Shown here: positions 33,464 through 42,290 of the stretch, piece by piece
Layout: every line of letters begins with the position of its first letter
How positions within the stretch are numbered: the stretch's first letter is position 1
DNA from: Clostridiales bacterium
GTDB taxonomy: Bacteria; Bacillota; Clostridia; Oscillospirales; Oscillospiraceae
Direction of reading: 5' to 3'
Assembly: GCA_004558115.1 (NCBI GenBank)
Contig: SFDT01000004.1
Coordinates: 1-64,000, forward strand
DNA: 64,000 nt
Position numbers and translations under genes: made by a program
The notes under the pieces: generated by a model
Database searches by the model: none
Told to the model about the DNA's origin: nothing
Seen by the model: the letters and a program-made list of their open reading frames with translations, nothing else

Positions 33464-34066
33464 TCATGGACATTGGGGACGGGCGGGACTTGTGGGGAGA
33501 AGGGCGTCCAGGGTTTCGGCAATGTGCCGGGCAAAGACCTTGTGGCCGTCCTCTGAAAAATGGACGCCATCAAAGGTCAGACCGATCTCCCAGCGTTCGG
33601 CATCGGCAAAGGCGCAGCCCAGCTTTCCCGCCAGAGCCTCGTAGCAGCCAGCCAGCCGGGCGGATTCGGTAAGCAGGCGCTCCTCGGTCACCCAGGAGCC
33701 CGGCACCATAGCCGGCGGGGAGATAAGCAAGGTCCGGGGATGGGCCAGAGCGGTGAGAAAGGCCTCCATCCGGGCGGCCACATGCTCGGCGGTAAAGCCG
33801 GGGCGGCAGAGCAGGTCGTTGCTGCCCAGCATGACTGCGAACACATCCGGGCCAGCCTGCCGCAGCAGCTCCCGGACCTCCTCCCATTGGCGGGGCTGGG
33901 TGGGGATCTCCCGGCCGTTTTGGCCGCAGCAGGTCACGGACCAGTCCGACGTACCGTCCAAAATGCCGGTCCAGCGGATGTCCTTGGCGTAGCGGTCACC
34001 TAAAAAGGAACGGGGGTCGTAGCCGTATGTATTGGAATCTCCATAGCAGAGTACGGTTCGGGACAT
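33464..34066 (-). CDS. SGNH/GDSL hydrolase (arylesterase-like)
   Basis: 200 residues. It has the four SGNH blocks: GDSNTYG with catalytic Ser11, the Gly in the second block, GSNDLL, and DGVHFSEDGH with the catalytic Asp/His pair. This family hydrolyses esters such as acetylated carbohydrates. ATG 34066 has AGGAGG upstream. No signal peptide is seen, so it should act in the cytosol. It is upstream of and co-oriented with the GT2-MarR gene. Confidence 0.9.
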   Translation of the reverse strand: MSRTVLCYGDSNTYGYDPRSFLGDRYAKDIRWTGILDGTSDWSVTCCGQNGREIPTQPRQWEEVRELLRQAGPDVFAVMLGSNDLLCRPGFTAEHVAARMEAFLTALAHPRTLLISPPAMVPGSWVTEERLLTESARLAGCYEALAGKLGCAFADAERWEIGLTFDGVHFSEDGHKVFARHIAETLDALLPTSPARPQCP

Positions 34067-34212
34067 GATAATTTCCTCCTATCTGCGGTATTAAAGCTCC
34101 GGCGGGATCGAAGCATCAGAAAATGCGGAGCGCAAACAGCTTTCTCAGCAGCCGGAGAGCTGGAAAAAGCGGTAAGCACTTGCCTGGTGCTGCCGGAGTG
34201 GGAAACCATAAG

Positions 34213-34242
34213 GGAAACCGCCGCGGAAGATGACCGCGGCGG
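34213..34242 (-). terminator. Likely terminator of the ribokinase gene
   Basis: Perfect 9-bp stem CCGCCGCGG/CCGCGGCGG (34218-34226, 34234-34242). On the - strand it is followed only by a short T stretch (TTTCCC). Confidence 0.5.
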
Positions 34243-34247
34243 CTGCT

Positions 34248-35264
34248 TTATGCGTTCAGCGTGTCCAGCAGGGACAGGTCAAAGCCGTCGTAATTCCGCT
34301 GCCGCAGCAGGGCCACCACCTCGTCCAGCGTGGGCAGAGAGGGCATGGCTCCCATCCGGGACACGGTGATGGCGGCGGTGTGGCTGGCGAAGGCCAGTGC
34401 CTCCCGCTGGGGCAGCCCCACGGTCAGGCCCACAGACAGAGCGCCCACAAAGGAGTCACCGGCGGCGGTGGGGTCCGCCACATGGTCCATGTGGACACAG
34501 GGGATGTACTGGATGGAGCCGGCGTCCACCACGGCGGAGCCCTGTCCGCCCAGGGTGATGATGACGTTCTCCACCCCCTTGGCCCACAAAGCCGTGGCGA
34601 TGGCCTGGAGGTCAGACTCCTTCAAAAGGCCGTTTTCCTCTGTCCGCAGGGGCAGGCCGGTCTCCATGGAGGCCTCCTGCTCGTTGGGGGTCAGGTAAGT
34701 GACAAGGCTCAATAGTTCGTCATCCAAGTCGGTGGCAGGGGCGGGATTCAGCATCACCGGTACGCCGGCTGCCTTGGCCCAGCCGGCCACGGCGCGATTC
34801 ACCTCGATGGGGACCTCCAGCTGTAACAGCACCATGTCATAGGAGCTGATCTCCTCCCGGATCCATTCCACCTCCCCCACGGTCAGCGTCCGGTTGGCGC
34901 CGGGAATGACCACGATGCGGTTTTGAGCGGTGTGCTCCGTCACCTCCAGAGTCACATGGCCCACGCCGGAGCTGATGCCCTGACGCACCAGCACATGGCT
35001 CACATCCACGCCGGCCTGGCGGGGTGTCTCCAGCAGGGTTTGACCGAACAGGTCATCCCCCACGCAGCCCATCATGGTGACGTCCGCTCCCAGGCGGGCA
35101 CATTGGAGGGCTTGGTTGGCGCCCTTGCCGCCGGGAGCCATATGGAAGGATTTTCCGTATACGGTCTGGGCGGAGGCGGGGATCTTTTCCGTAGTGGCGA
35201 TAACGTCCATGACAAAGCTGCCGACGACTAAAATACGAGGTCTTGTATGATGCATGATGTCCAT
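34248..35264 (-). CDS. rbsK: Ribokinase (PfkB family sugar kinase)
   Basis: 338 residues, slightly longer than E. coli RbsK (309). PfkB signatures are GGKGANQALQCARLGADVTMMGCVGDD-like near residue 45 (abbreviated) and the C-terminal ADPTAAGDSFVGAL with the catalytic Asp and the GAGD-type anion hole (AAGD here). It phosphorylates ribose, or a related pentose or nucleoside sugar. ATG 35264 follows AGGAG. No ribose transport genes are near, so the substrate could also be a nucleoside. Confidence 0.88.
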   Translation of the reverse strand: MDIMHHTRPRILVVGSFVMDVIATTEKIPASAQTVYGKSFHMAPGGKGANQALQCARLGADVTMMGCVGDDLFGQTLLETPRQAGVDVSHVLVRQGISSGVGHVTLEVTEHTAQNRIVVIPGANRTLTVGEVEWIREEISSYDMVLLQLEVPIEVNRAVAGWAKAAGVPVMLNPAPATDLDDELLSLVTYLTPNEQEASMETGLPLRTEENGLLKESDLQAIATALWAKGVENVIITLGGQGSAVVDAGSIQYIPCVHMDHVADPTAAGDSFVGALSVGLTVGLPQREALAFASHTAAITVSRMGAMPSLPTLDEVVALLRQRNYDGFDLSLLDTLNA

Positions 35265-35293
35265 TAGCTCCTGTTTTGAGTAGGGTAAGTTTT

Positions 35294-35321
35294 ATTATAG
35301 GACATTGCTGGAAAAATACAA
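35294..35321 (-). promoter_or_regulatory. Promoter of the ribokinase gene
   Basis: On the - strand TTGTAT (complement of 35316-35321), 16-base spacer, TATAAT (complement of 35294-35299). Confidence 0.65.
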
Positions 35322-35460
35322 GACCTTTTAGAAAAGTTAAAAGAAAAACGATTAAATAGAGAGAAATTCAGAGGGAAAATTTACCTGGAGCTGGGACGGT
35401 CAAGACTATTCAACTGTCTGGTTGCAAAAGCCAAAACGGAAGGTTTGAATTTTTTATGAT

Positions 35461-35493
35461 AAAAATTCGGAGCAGTCCAAAAGGACTGCTCCG
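35461..35493 (-). terminator. Terminator of the purine operon / IMP dehydrogenase
   Basis: Perfect 11-bp stem CGGAGCAGTCC/GGACTGCTCCG (35468-35478, 35483-35493), followed on the - strand by a T tract (complement of 35461-35465). It lies beyond the duplicated guaB end. Confidence 0.85.
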
Positions 35494-35509
35494 AGTCAGG
35501 AAAGTGTTT

Positions 35510-35566
35510 TCAGCTGCGGTTGCCGGAGTTGGTGGTATCCTTCAGCAGCACATCATGTGCGCCGCC
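35510..35566 (-). repeat. Second (distal) copy of the guaB 3' end
   Basis: 57 bases matching 55 of 57 positions of the true gene end at 35715-35771. On the - strand it encodes the same final peptide ([15 protein letters not shown] and stop), and both differences are silent. No start or upstream coding sequence is attached, so it is a gene-end fragment. Confidence 0.9.
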
Positions 35567-35714
35567 GCACCCCACGGGACAAGTCCCGCGGGGACCCCGC
35601 ATGGGACTCAAATGGCCGGGCAAAGCCCGTCCATTTCAAGGTTTTGCCAAGGCAAAACGCTTGGACGCGCAGACGCGCGGGACGTGGAAGGCGGAGCTGG
35701 TGTCAAAAGGGTGC
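35567..35714. mobile_element. 148-bp hairpin-rich insert flanked by duplicated guaB ends
   Basis: Bounded by 6-base inverted ends GCACCC (35567-35572) and GGGTGC (35709-35714). It contains stacked inverted repeats: 35570-35580 with 35583-35593, 35610-35621 with 35625-35636, and GTTTTGCC/GGCAAAAC at 35641-35658. No open reading frame of note. The structure fits a small non-autonomous mobile element, or a residue of a larger one that integrated at the guaB end; mobility is inference. Confidence 0.5.
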
Positions 35715-35771
35715 TCAGCTGCGGTTGCCGGAGTTGGTGGTATCCTTCAGCAGCACATCGTGCGCGCCGCC
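35715..35771 (-). repeat. Proximal copy of the guaB 3'-end repeat (inside the gene)
   Basis: The functional gene end, repeated 205 bases away at 35510-35566 with two silent differences (at 35760 and 35763 compared with the distal copy). Confidence 0.9.
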
Positions 35772-37226
35772 TTCCACGATGGAAACAGAGGACACCAGGG
35801 TCAGCTTGGCCTTCTCCCGCAGTTCGGGGATGGTCAGAGCGCCGCAGTTGCACATGGTGGAGCGAACTTTCGCCAGGGTGGTGGCCATGCCGTCGGACAG
35901 AGCGCCGGCATAGGGAACGTAAGAATCCACGCCTTCCTCAAAGCTCAGCTTCGCGGCGCCGCCCAGGTCGTAGCGCTGCCAGTTGCGGGCACGGGCGCTG
36001 CCCTCGCCCCAGTATTCCTTCATATAGCTGCCGCCGATGAGGACCTTGCTGGTGGGGGACTCGTCAAACCGGGAGAAGTAGCGGCCCAGCATACAGAAGT
36101 CCGCGCCCATGGCCAGGGCTAGAGTGATATGGTAATCCTGCACGATGCCGCCGTCGGCGCAGATGGGCACATACACGCCGGTCTCCTCAAAGTACTTGTC
36201 CCGCTCCTGGGCCACGTCGATGACGGCGGTGGCCTGGCCGCGGCCGATGCCCTTGGTCTCCCGGGTGATGCAGATGGAGCCGCCGCCGATACCGATTTTC
36301 ACGAAGTCGGCGCCGGCATCCGCCAGGAAGCGGAAGCCCTCGCCGTCCACCACGTTGCCGGCGCCCACTTTCACGGTGTCGCCGTAGTGATCCCGGATCC
36401 ACTTCAGGGTGCGGGCCTGCCACTCGGAATAGCCCTCGGAGGAGTCAATGACCAGCACATCCACGCCGGCCTCCACCAGGGCGGGGACCCGCTCGGCATA
36501 GTCCCGGGTGTTGATGCCGGCGCCCACCACATAGCGCTTCTGGGAATCCAGCAGCTCCAGAGGGTTGCCCTTGTGGGAGTCATAGTCCTTACGGAACACG
36601 AAGCTCACCAGATGGCCGTCATCGGAGACAATGGGCAGGGCGTTGAGCTTGTGGTCCCAGATAATGTCGTTGGCTGCTTTCAAACTGGTGCCCTCGGGAG
36701 CGGAGATGACTTTCTCCACGGGGGTCATAAACTGGCTGACGGGGGTGGAGGGGTCCATGCGGCTGACCCGGTAGTCACGGCTGGTGACCAGGCCCAGCAG
36801 CTTGCCGGTACCGGTGCCGTCATCGGTGACGGCCATGGTGGAATGGCCGGTGCGCTCCTTCAAAGCCAGCACATCCGCCAGGGTGTCACCCAGGCGCAGG
36901 TTGGAGTCGCTGAATACAAAGCCGGCCTTGTAGTTTTTGACCTTACGGACCATTTCGGCCTGCTGGTCAATGGGCTGGGAGACATAGATGAAAGCGATGC
37001 CGCCCTCCTTGGCCAGAGCGATGCCCATCTTCTCACCGGAGACAGACTGCATGACGGCGGAGACCATGGGGACGTTCATGGTCAGGGGGCACTCCTCGCC
37101 CTTTTTGAACTTCACCACCGGGGTCTTGAGAGAGACGTTGGCAGGGATGCACTCGGAGGAGGAGTAACCGGGAACCAGCAGATATTCACTGAAGGTATGA
37201 GAAGGTTCCTTGAAAAAATACGCCAT
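35715..37226 (-). CDS. guaB: IMP dehydrogenase
   Basis: 503 residues. It catalyses the NAD-dependent oxidation of IMP to XMP, the first step to GMP. It is a TIM barrel with catalytic Cys in [18 protein letters not shown], and CBS domains inserted at about residues 95-220 ([20 protein letters not shown]). ATG 37226 has GAGG about 8 bases upstream; a longer GTG-start reading overlaps that site. It is the last gene of the purine operon but also has its own promoter. Its 3' end is duplicated beyond a 148-bp insert. Confidence 0.95.
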   Translation of the reverse strand: MAYFFKEPSHTFSEYLLVPGYSSSECIPANVSLKTPVVKFKKGEECPLTMNVPMVSAVMQSVSGEKMGIALAKEGGIAFIYVSQPIDQQAEMVRKVKNYKAGFVFSDSNLRLGDTLADVLALKERTGHSTMAVTDDGTGTGKLLGLVTSRDYRVSRMDPSTPVSQFMTPVEKVISAPEGTSLKAANDIIWDHKLNALPIVSDDGHLVSFVFRKDYDSHKGNPLELLDSQKRYVVGAGINTRDYAERVPALVEAGVDVLVIDSSEGYSEWQARTLKWIRDHYGDTVKVGAGNVVDGEGFRFLADAGADFVKIGIGGGSICITRETKGIGRGQATAVIDVAQERDKYFEETGVYVPICADGGIVQDYHITLALAMGADFCMLGRYFSRFDESPTSKVLIGGSYMKEYWGEGSARARNWQRYDLGGAAKLSFEEGVDSYVPYAGALSDGMATTLAKVRSTMCNCGALTIPELREKAKLTLVSSVSIVEGGAHDVLLKDTTNSGNRS

Positions 37227-37269
37227 TGGGGCCACCTCATTTCAAAGTATTCTGAAAAGTATTTTTACT

Positions 37270-37297
37270 ATGTTACCACAAATATGCGGAAAAGCAA
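37270..37297 (-). promoter_or_regulatory. Internal promoter of the IMP dehydrogenase gene
   Basis: On the - strand TTGCTT (complement of 37292-37297), 16-base spacer, TAACAT (complement of 37270-37275), in the 72-base gap after purL. Confidence 0.5.
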
Positions 37298-37298
37298 C

Positions 37299-40200
37299 TT
37301 AAATCGCAAAATAATCCTTGGCGGCCTCAAACAGGTGCAGGTCGTAGTCACCGGGGACATTGCGGTACAGGCCGGGACCCACCCGCTCGGCGTGGCCCAT
37401 CTTACCGAGGATGCGCCCATCGGGGGAGGTAATGCCCTCAATGGCCCAGACGGAGCCGTTGGGGTTGAAGTCCACATCCATAGTGGGGGCACCGTTCAGG
37501 TCCACATACTGGGTGGCGATCTGGCCGTTTTCCGCCAGCTTGCGCAGCAGTTCCTCCTGGCAGAGGAAACGGCCCTCGCCGTGGGAGATGGGGACGTTCA
37601 CGATGTCACCCACCTGCATCTTTGCCAGCCACGGGGAGCGGTTGGCGGCCACCCGGGTGCGGACGATCTTGGACTGGTGGCGGCCGATGACATTGTAGCT
37701 CAGAGTGGGGCAGGTATCGTCGGTGTCGATGATCTCGCCGTAGGGCACCAGACCCAGTTTGATGAGGGCCTGGAAGCCGTTGCAGATGCCCAGCATCAAG
37801 CCGTCCCGGCTGTTCAGCAGCTCATGCGTGGCGTCCTTCACGGCCGGGTTGCGGAAAAAGGCCGTGATGAATTTGCCGGAGCCGTCCGGCTCGTCGCCGC
37901 CGGAGAAGCCGCCGGGAATGAAAATGATCTGGCTCTGGCGGGCGGCCTCCGCGAAGCGGGCGGCGGAATCGGCCACGCCCTGGGCGGACTGGTTGTTCAC
38001 CACCAGGATCTCCGGCGTGAGGCCCGCCCGCAGCACGGCCCGGGCGCTGTCGTACTCGCAGTTGGTGCCGGGGAACACGGGGATGAGGACCTTGGGCTTT
38101 GCTACGCCCACCTTGGGTGCGGCGCGGGTAAAGGCGGGCGCCTCCAGCACGGGGACGGACTCGGACACCGTGGCGGTGCGGTTGGGATACACATCCTCCA
38201 GCACACCTTCATTGAGAGCCAGCAGCTCTGCGATGGAGGCCCGGTCGTCGCCGATGGCCACCGTGGGCTCCTGGGTGGTGACGCCCAGGCGGACGGCGTA
38301 TTCGCTGGAGATCTCCTCCGTCAGCTCCGCCACGATGGCGCCGGGCATGGCACTGGAGTACCAGATATCGCCCACGCGGTCGGCGGCAAAGCCGATGTTG
38401 TTGCCGAAGGACATATTCAGGACGGCCTCCGCCAGGTTGTTGTCCACGGCCCAGGCGGCGCACACCTTTCCGGCCTCGCTGAGGGCGTGGAAGGCTTCCC
38501 ACGCGGCCTGCTGGCCGTCGGCGGTGCCGTCGCACAGGAAGACATACACGCCGTGGCCTGCCGCCTTGAACTCGGGGGACAGCACTTTTCCGGCCTTGGA
38601 GGGGGCGATGGCAAAGGAGATGAGAGTGGGGGGCACATCCATGTCCAGGAAGGAGCCGGACATAGAGTCCTTGCCGCCGATGGCGGCCACGCCCAGGTCC
38701 AGCTGGGCGTCCAGAGCGCCCAACAGGGCGGCGAAGGGCTTGCCCCAGCGGTCAGGCTCCTCCCGGAGCTTTTCAAAGTATTCCTGGAAGGTGAGATAAG
38801 CGGTGTGGTAGTCGCAGCCGGCGGCCACCAGCTTGGCAACGGAGGTGATGACAGAGCGGTAGGCACCCACATAGGGGTCCACGCACATCTGCTCCGGGTC
38901 AAAGCCCCAGGCCATGACGGAGCAGTCCTCCGTCTCCTGGCCCGGCAGTACCGGCAGCAGGGCGGCCATGGCCTGGGCGGGGGTGCGCTGTGTCTTTCCG
39001 CCAAAGGGCATGAGCACGGAGCCGGCGCCGATGGTGGAGTCGAACCGCTCGGAAAGTCCCCGGCGGGAGGCGCATTTCAGGCTGGACGCCGTCTCCCTGA
39101 GGGAGCTCACGCCGCTTTTGCCCAGGGCGGCGCGGTCCTTTGCCTCCACGGCCACGGCCGTGTGCTTGTCAGCGCCGTTGGTGTCCAGGAAGGCACGGCT
39201 CAGGTCCACAATGGTGACGCCGTTCCACTTCATGACCATGCGGGGGCTTTCGGTGACCACGGCCACCTGATAGGCCTCCAGGTTCTCCTGCTCCGCGGCA
39301 GCGATGAAGGCGGCGGCATTTTCCGCGGCCACCACCACGGCCATACGCTCCTGGGATTCGGAGATGGCAAGCTCCGTGCCGTCCAGGCCTTCGTACTTCT
39401 TGCGGACCTTGTCCAGGTCGATCTCCAGGCCGTCGGCCAGCTCGCCGATGGCGACAGACACGCCGCCGGCGCCGAAATCGTTGCAGCGCTTGATGAGACG
39501 GGTGACATTGCCGTCCCGGAACAGCCGCTGGATCTTCCGCTCCTCGGGGGCGTTGCCCTTCTGGACCTCGGAGGCCATGGTGGTCAGGGACTTGCGGTTA
39601 TGGCTCTTGGAGGAGCCAGTAGCGCCGCCGATGCCGTCCCGGCCGGTGCGGCCGCCCAGCAGGATGACCACGTCGCCGGGGGCGGGGCGCTCCCGCACCA
39701 CGTTCTCCGCCGGAGCGGCGCCCACCACGGCGCCCACTTCCAGGTGCTTGGCAATGTAACCGGGGTGATAAATTTCACTGACCTGACCGGTGGCAAGGCC
39801 GATCTGGTTGCCGTAGGAGGAGTAGCCGGCGGCCGCCGTCTGGGCCAGCTTCCGCTGGGGCAGCTTGCCGGGAATGGTGTCCGCCACGGGCGTGCGGGGG
39901 TCGCCGCAGCCGGTGACGCGCATGGCCTGATACACATAGGCGCGGCCGGACAGGGGGTCCCGGATGCAGCCGCCGATGCAGGTGGCGGCGCCGCCGAAAG
40001 GCTCGATCTCCGTGGGGTGGTTGTGGGTCTCGTTTTTGAACATCAGCAGCCAGTCCTGCTCCTCGCCGTCCACCGTGGCGGTGACATGGATGGAGCAGGC
40101 GTTGATCTCCTCGCTCTGGTCGAGGTTTTGAAGCAGGCCCCGCTTTTTCAGAGTCTTGGCGCCGATGGTGGCCATGTCCATGAGAGTCTGGGGCCGGAGG

Positions 40201-40988
40201 GCGGCTTTTTCCTTGCCGTAGACCTCCTCCCGGGCGGCCAGATACCGCTCGTAGGCAGCCTTGGTCTCCTCGTCCAGGATCTCTACGGAATCGATGTGGG
40301 TGGAGAAGGTGGTGTGGCGGCAGTGGTCGGACCAGTAGGTATCCACCACGCGAATTTCGGTGATGGTGGGGTCCCGGTGCTCGTCGTCCCGGAAGTGGGC
40401 CTGGAGGAATTTCAGATCGTCCAGGTCCATGGCCAGGCCCAGCTTGTCCAGCAGGGCCGTCAGCGCCGCCTCGTCCATGGCGGTAAAGCCCTCCACGGTC
40501 TCCACGGAGGTGGGAACAGCGTACTCCATTTGCAGGGTGTCCACCGTCTCCAGGCCCGCCTCCCGGGCCTCCACGGGGTTGATGACGTAGTGCTTGATCT
40601 TGTCCACATCCGTGGGGGTCAGGTCACCGGAGAGCAGATAGACCTTGGCGGTGCGGACCGCGGGGCGGTCTCCCTGGGTCATCAGCTGGATGCACTGGCT
40701 GGCGGAGTCCGCCCGCTGGTCGAACTGGCCGGGGAGATACTCAACGGCAAAGGCGATGTCATCCTCGGCGGGCAGGGCGGCGGTGGCGTCGTCCACCTGG
40801 GGCTCGGAAAATACCGTCTGCACAGCCCGCTGGAAGGTCTCCTCATCCAGACCTTCCACGTCGTAGCGGTTCAGCAGCCGCAGCCCCGTCAGGGCAGAAA
40901 TGCCCAGCAGGGACCGCAGCTCATTCAAAAGGCCGGCGGCCTCCTGCCGGAGAGCCGGCTTCTTTTCCACATAAATGCGTCGTACCAT
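37299..40988 (-). CDS. purL: Phosphoribosylformylglycinamidine synthase, single-chain form
   Basis: 1229 residues, the large single-chain PurL (E. coli type about 1295) instead of the PurSQL set of Bacillus. It converts FGAR, glutamine and ATP to FGAM. The N-terminal domain is followed by two AIRS-like ATP domains (HNHPTEIEPFGGAATCIGG; GVAAIGGKDSMSGSF) and a C-terminal class I glutaminase with nucleophile Cys in LMLGICNGFQAL and a late SHGEGRF. ATG 40988 follows GGAGGG; the longer in-frame reading lies within purD. It is 4 bases after the purD stop. Confidence 0.95.
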   Translation of the reverse strand: MVRRIYVEKKPALRQEAAGLLNELRSLLGISALTGLRLLNRYDVEGLDEETFQRAVQTVFSEPQVDDATAALPAEDDIAFAVEYLPGQFDQRADSASQCIQLMTQGDRPAVRTAKVYLLSGDLTPTDVDKIKHYVINPVEAREAGLETVDTLQMEYAVPTSVETVEGFTAMDEAALTALLDKLGLAMDLDDLKFLQAHFRDDEHRDPTITEIRVVDTYWSDHCRHTTFSTHIDSVEILDEETKAAYERYLAAREEVYGKEKAALRPQTLMDMATIGAKTLKKRGLLQNLDQSEEINACSIHVTATVDGEEQDWLLMFKNETHNHPTEIEPFGGAATCIGGCIRDPLSGRAYVYQAMRVTGCGDPRTPVADTIPGKLPQRKLAQTAAAGYSSYGNQIGLATGQVSEIYHPGYIAKHLEVGAVVGAAPAENVVRERPAPGDVVILLGGRTGRDGIGGATGSSKSHNRKSLTTMASEVQKGNAPEERKIQRLFRDGNVTRLIKRCNDFGAGGVSVAIGELADGLEIDLDKVRKKYEGLDGTELAISESQERMAVVVAAENAAAFIAAAEQENLEAYQVAVVTESPRMVMKWNGVTIVDLSRAFLDTNGADKHTAVAVEAKDRAALGKSGVSSLRETASSLKCASRRGLSERFDSTIGAGSVLMPFGGKTQRTPAQAMAALLPVLPGQETEDCSVMAWGFDPEQMCVDPYVGAYRSVITSVAKLVAAGCDYHTAYLTFQEYFEKLREEPDRWGKPFAALLGALDAQLDLGVAAIGGKDSMSGSFLDMDVPPTLISFAIAPSKAGKVLSPEFKAAGHGVYVFLCDGTADGQQAAWEAFHALSEAGKVCAAWAVDNNLAEAVLNMSFGNNIGFAADRVGDIWYSSAMPGAIVAELTEEISSEYAVRLGVTTQEPTVAIGDDRASIAELLALNEGVLEDVYPNRTATVSESVPVLEAPAFTRAAPKVGVAKPKVLIPVFPGTNCEYDSARAVLRAGLTPEILVVNNQSAQGVADSAARFAEAARQSQIIFIPGGFSGGDEPDGSGKFITAFFRNPAVKDATHELLNSRDGLMLGICNGFQALIKLGLVPYGEIIDTDDTCPTLSYNVIGRHQSKIVRTRVAANRSPWLAKMQVGDIVNVPISHGEGRFLCQEELLRKLAENGQIATQYVDLNGAPTMDVDFNPNGSVWAIEGITSPDGRILGKMGHAERVGPGLYRNVPGDYDLHLFEAAKDYFAI

Positions 40989-40992
40989 GTGT

Positions 40993-42273
40993 TTATCCCT
41001 CCATTGCGGCCAGCGCCCGCCGGCCGATGTCATGGCGCATGTATTTGCCGTCAAACGCCACCGTCTCCGCGGCAGCGTAGGCGTCTGCCAATGCCTTTTG
41101 CAGCGTGGGAGCCGTGGCGGTAACGCCCAGGACCCGACCGCCGCTGGTGACCAGCCGGCCGTCTTCCGCCAGCTTGTCACCGGCGTGATAAATGGTGACG
41201 TTGGCGGGCAGGCTCTCAGGGAAGGTCATGACCTTGCCCTTTTCGTAGTGGCTGGGATAGCCGCCGGAGGCCAGAATGACGCAGGCGGCGGTGCCGCTGT
41301 GCCACTCCACATCCAGGTCCGCCAGCGTTTCGTTTTCCACTGCCTGCATGACCGTCAGCAGGTCTGTTTTCAGCAGGGGCAGCACCACCTGGGTCTCCGG
41401 GTCGCCGAAGCGGCAGTTGTACTCGATGACCTTGGGGCCGTTGGGGGTGATCATGAGGCCGAAATACAAACAGCCCTTGAAGGGGCAGCCCTCCGCCCGC
41501 ATGGCGGTCAGGGTGGGCAGGAAAATGGTATCCATGCAGACCTGGGCCACATCGGCGGTATAGTAGGGGTTGGGCGCCACGGTGCCCATGCCGCCGGTGT
41601 TGAGGCCGGTGTCGTTGTCCCCGGCCCGCTTGTGGTCCATGGAGGACACCATGGGAGCGATGGCGGTGCCGTCGGTGAAGGCCAGCACGCTGACCTCCGG
41701 GCCGGTGAGGAACTCCTCGATGACGATCTCATTGCCGGAGTCGCCGAAGGCCTTGTCCTCCATGATGGTCTTGACGGCGGCCTCCGCCTCGGCAAAGTTC
41801 TGAGGAATGAGCACGCCCTTGCCCAGGGCCAGACCGTCGGCCTTGATGACGATGGGGAAGGAGGCGCCCCGCAGGTATTCCAGCGCCTTGGCGGGGTCAT
41901 CAAACACCTCGTAGGAGGCGGTGGGGATCCCGTACTTTTTCATCAGGTTCTTGGAAAAGACCTTGCTGGCCTCGATGCGGGCGGCCTTGGCGTCAGGGCC
42001 GAAGCAGGGGATGCCGGCTTCGTGGAGCCGGTCCACGCAGCCCAGGGCCAGGGGATCGTCCGGCGCCACCACGGCAAAGTCAATGGCGTGGGACTTGGCA
42101 AAGTCCACGATGGCGGAGATATCTTTGGCGCCGATCTCTGGGACGCACACGGCGTCCTGGGCGATGCCGCCGTTGCCCGGCAGGGCGTAAATGGTCTCCA
42201 CGCTGGGATTTTCTTTTAATTTTTTGATAATGGCGTGCTCGCGGCCACCGCCGCCGACGACCAGAAGATTCAT
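40993..42273 (-). CDS. purD: Phosphoribosylamine-glycine ligase
   Basis: 426 residues, normal for PurD. It joins phosphoribosylamine and glycine with ATP to give GAR. It starts MNLLVVGGGGREHAII, the PurD N-domain signature, then ATP-grasp motifs (IVIKADGLALGKGV, GLNTGGMGTVAPNPYY, EYNCRFGDPETQ). ATG 42273 follows CGGAGG. Neighbours are the transformylase gene 17 bases upstream and purL downstream. Confidence 0.95.
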   Translation of the reverse strand: MNLLVVGGGGREHAIIKKLKENPSVETIYALPGNGGIAQDAVCVPEIGAKDISAIVDFAKSHAIDFAVVAPDDPLALGCVDRLHEAGIPCFGPDAKAARIEASKVFSKNLMKKYGIPTASYEVFDDPAKALEYLRGASFPIVIKADGLALGKGVLIPQNFAEAEAAVKTIMEDKAFGDSGNEIVIEEFLTGPEVSVLAFTDGTAIAPMVSSMDHKRAGDNDTGLNTGGMGTVAPNPYYTADVAQVCMDTIFLPTLTAMRAEGCPFKGCLYFGLMITPNGPKVIEYNCRFGDPETQVVLPLLKTDLLTVMQAVENETLADLDVEWHSGTAACVILASGGYPSHYEKGKVMTFPESLPANVTIYHAGDKLAEDGRLVTSGGRVLGVTATAPTLQKALADAYAAAETVAFDGKYMRHDIGRRALAAMEG

Positions 42274-42290
42274 GAAGCAGCCTCCGTTCT

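Noticed and set aside
37227..37298. Possible purine riboswitch before guaB
   Set aside because: The gap is only 72 bases and contains a promoter; the conserved purine aptamer core is not present.
36129..41123. 1664-codon open frame on the + strand
   Set aside because: It lies antisense to purL and guaB, has low-complexity Gly/His/Ala-rich translation typical of the reverse frame of GC-rich genes, and no ribosome site.
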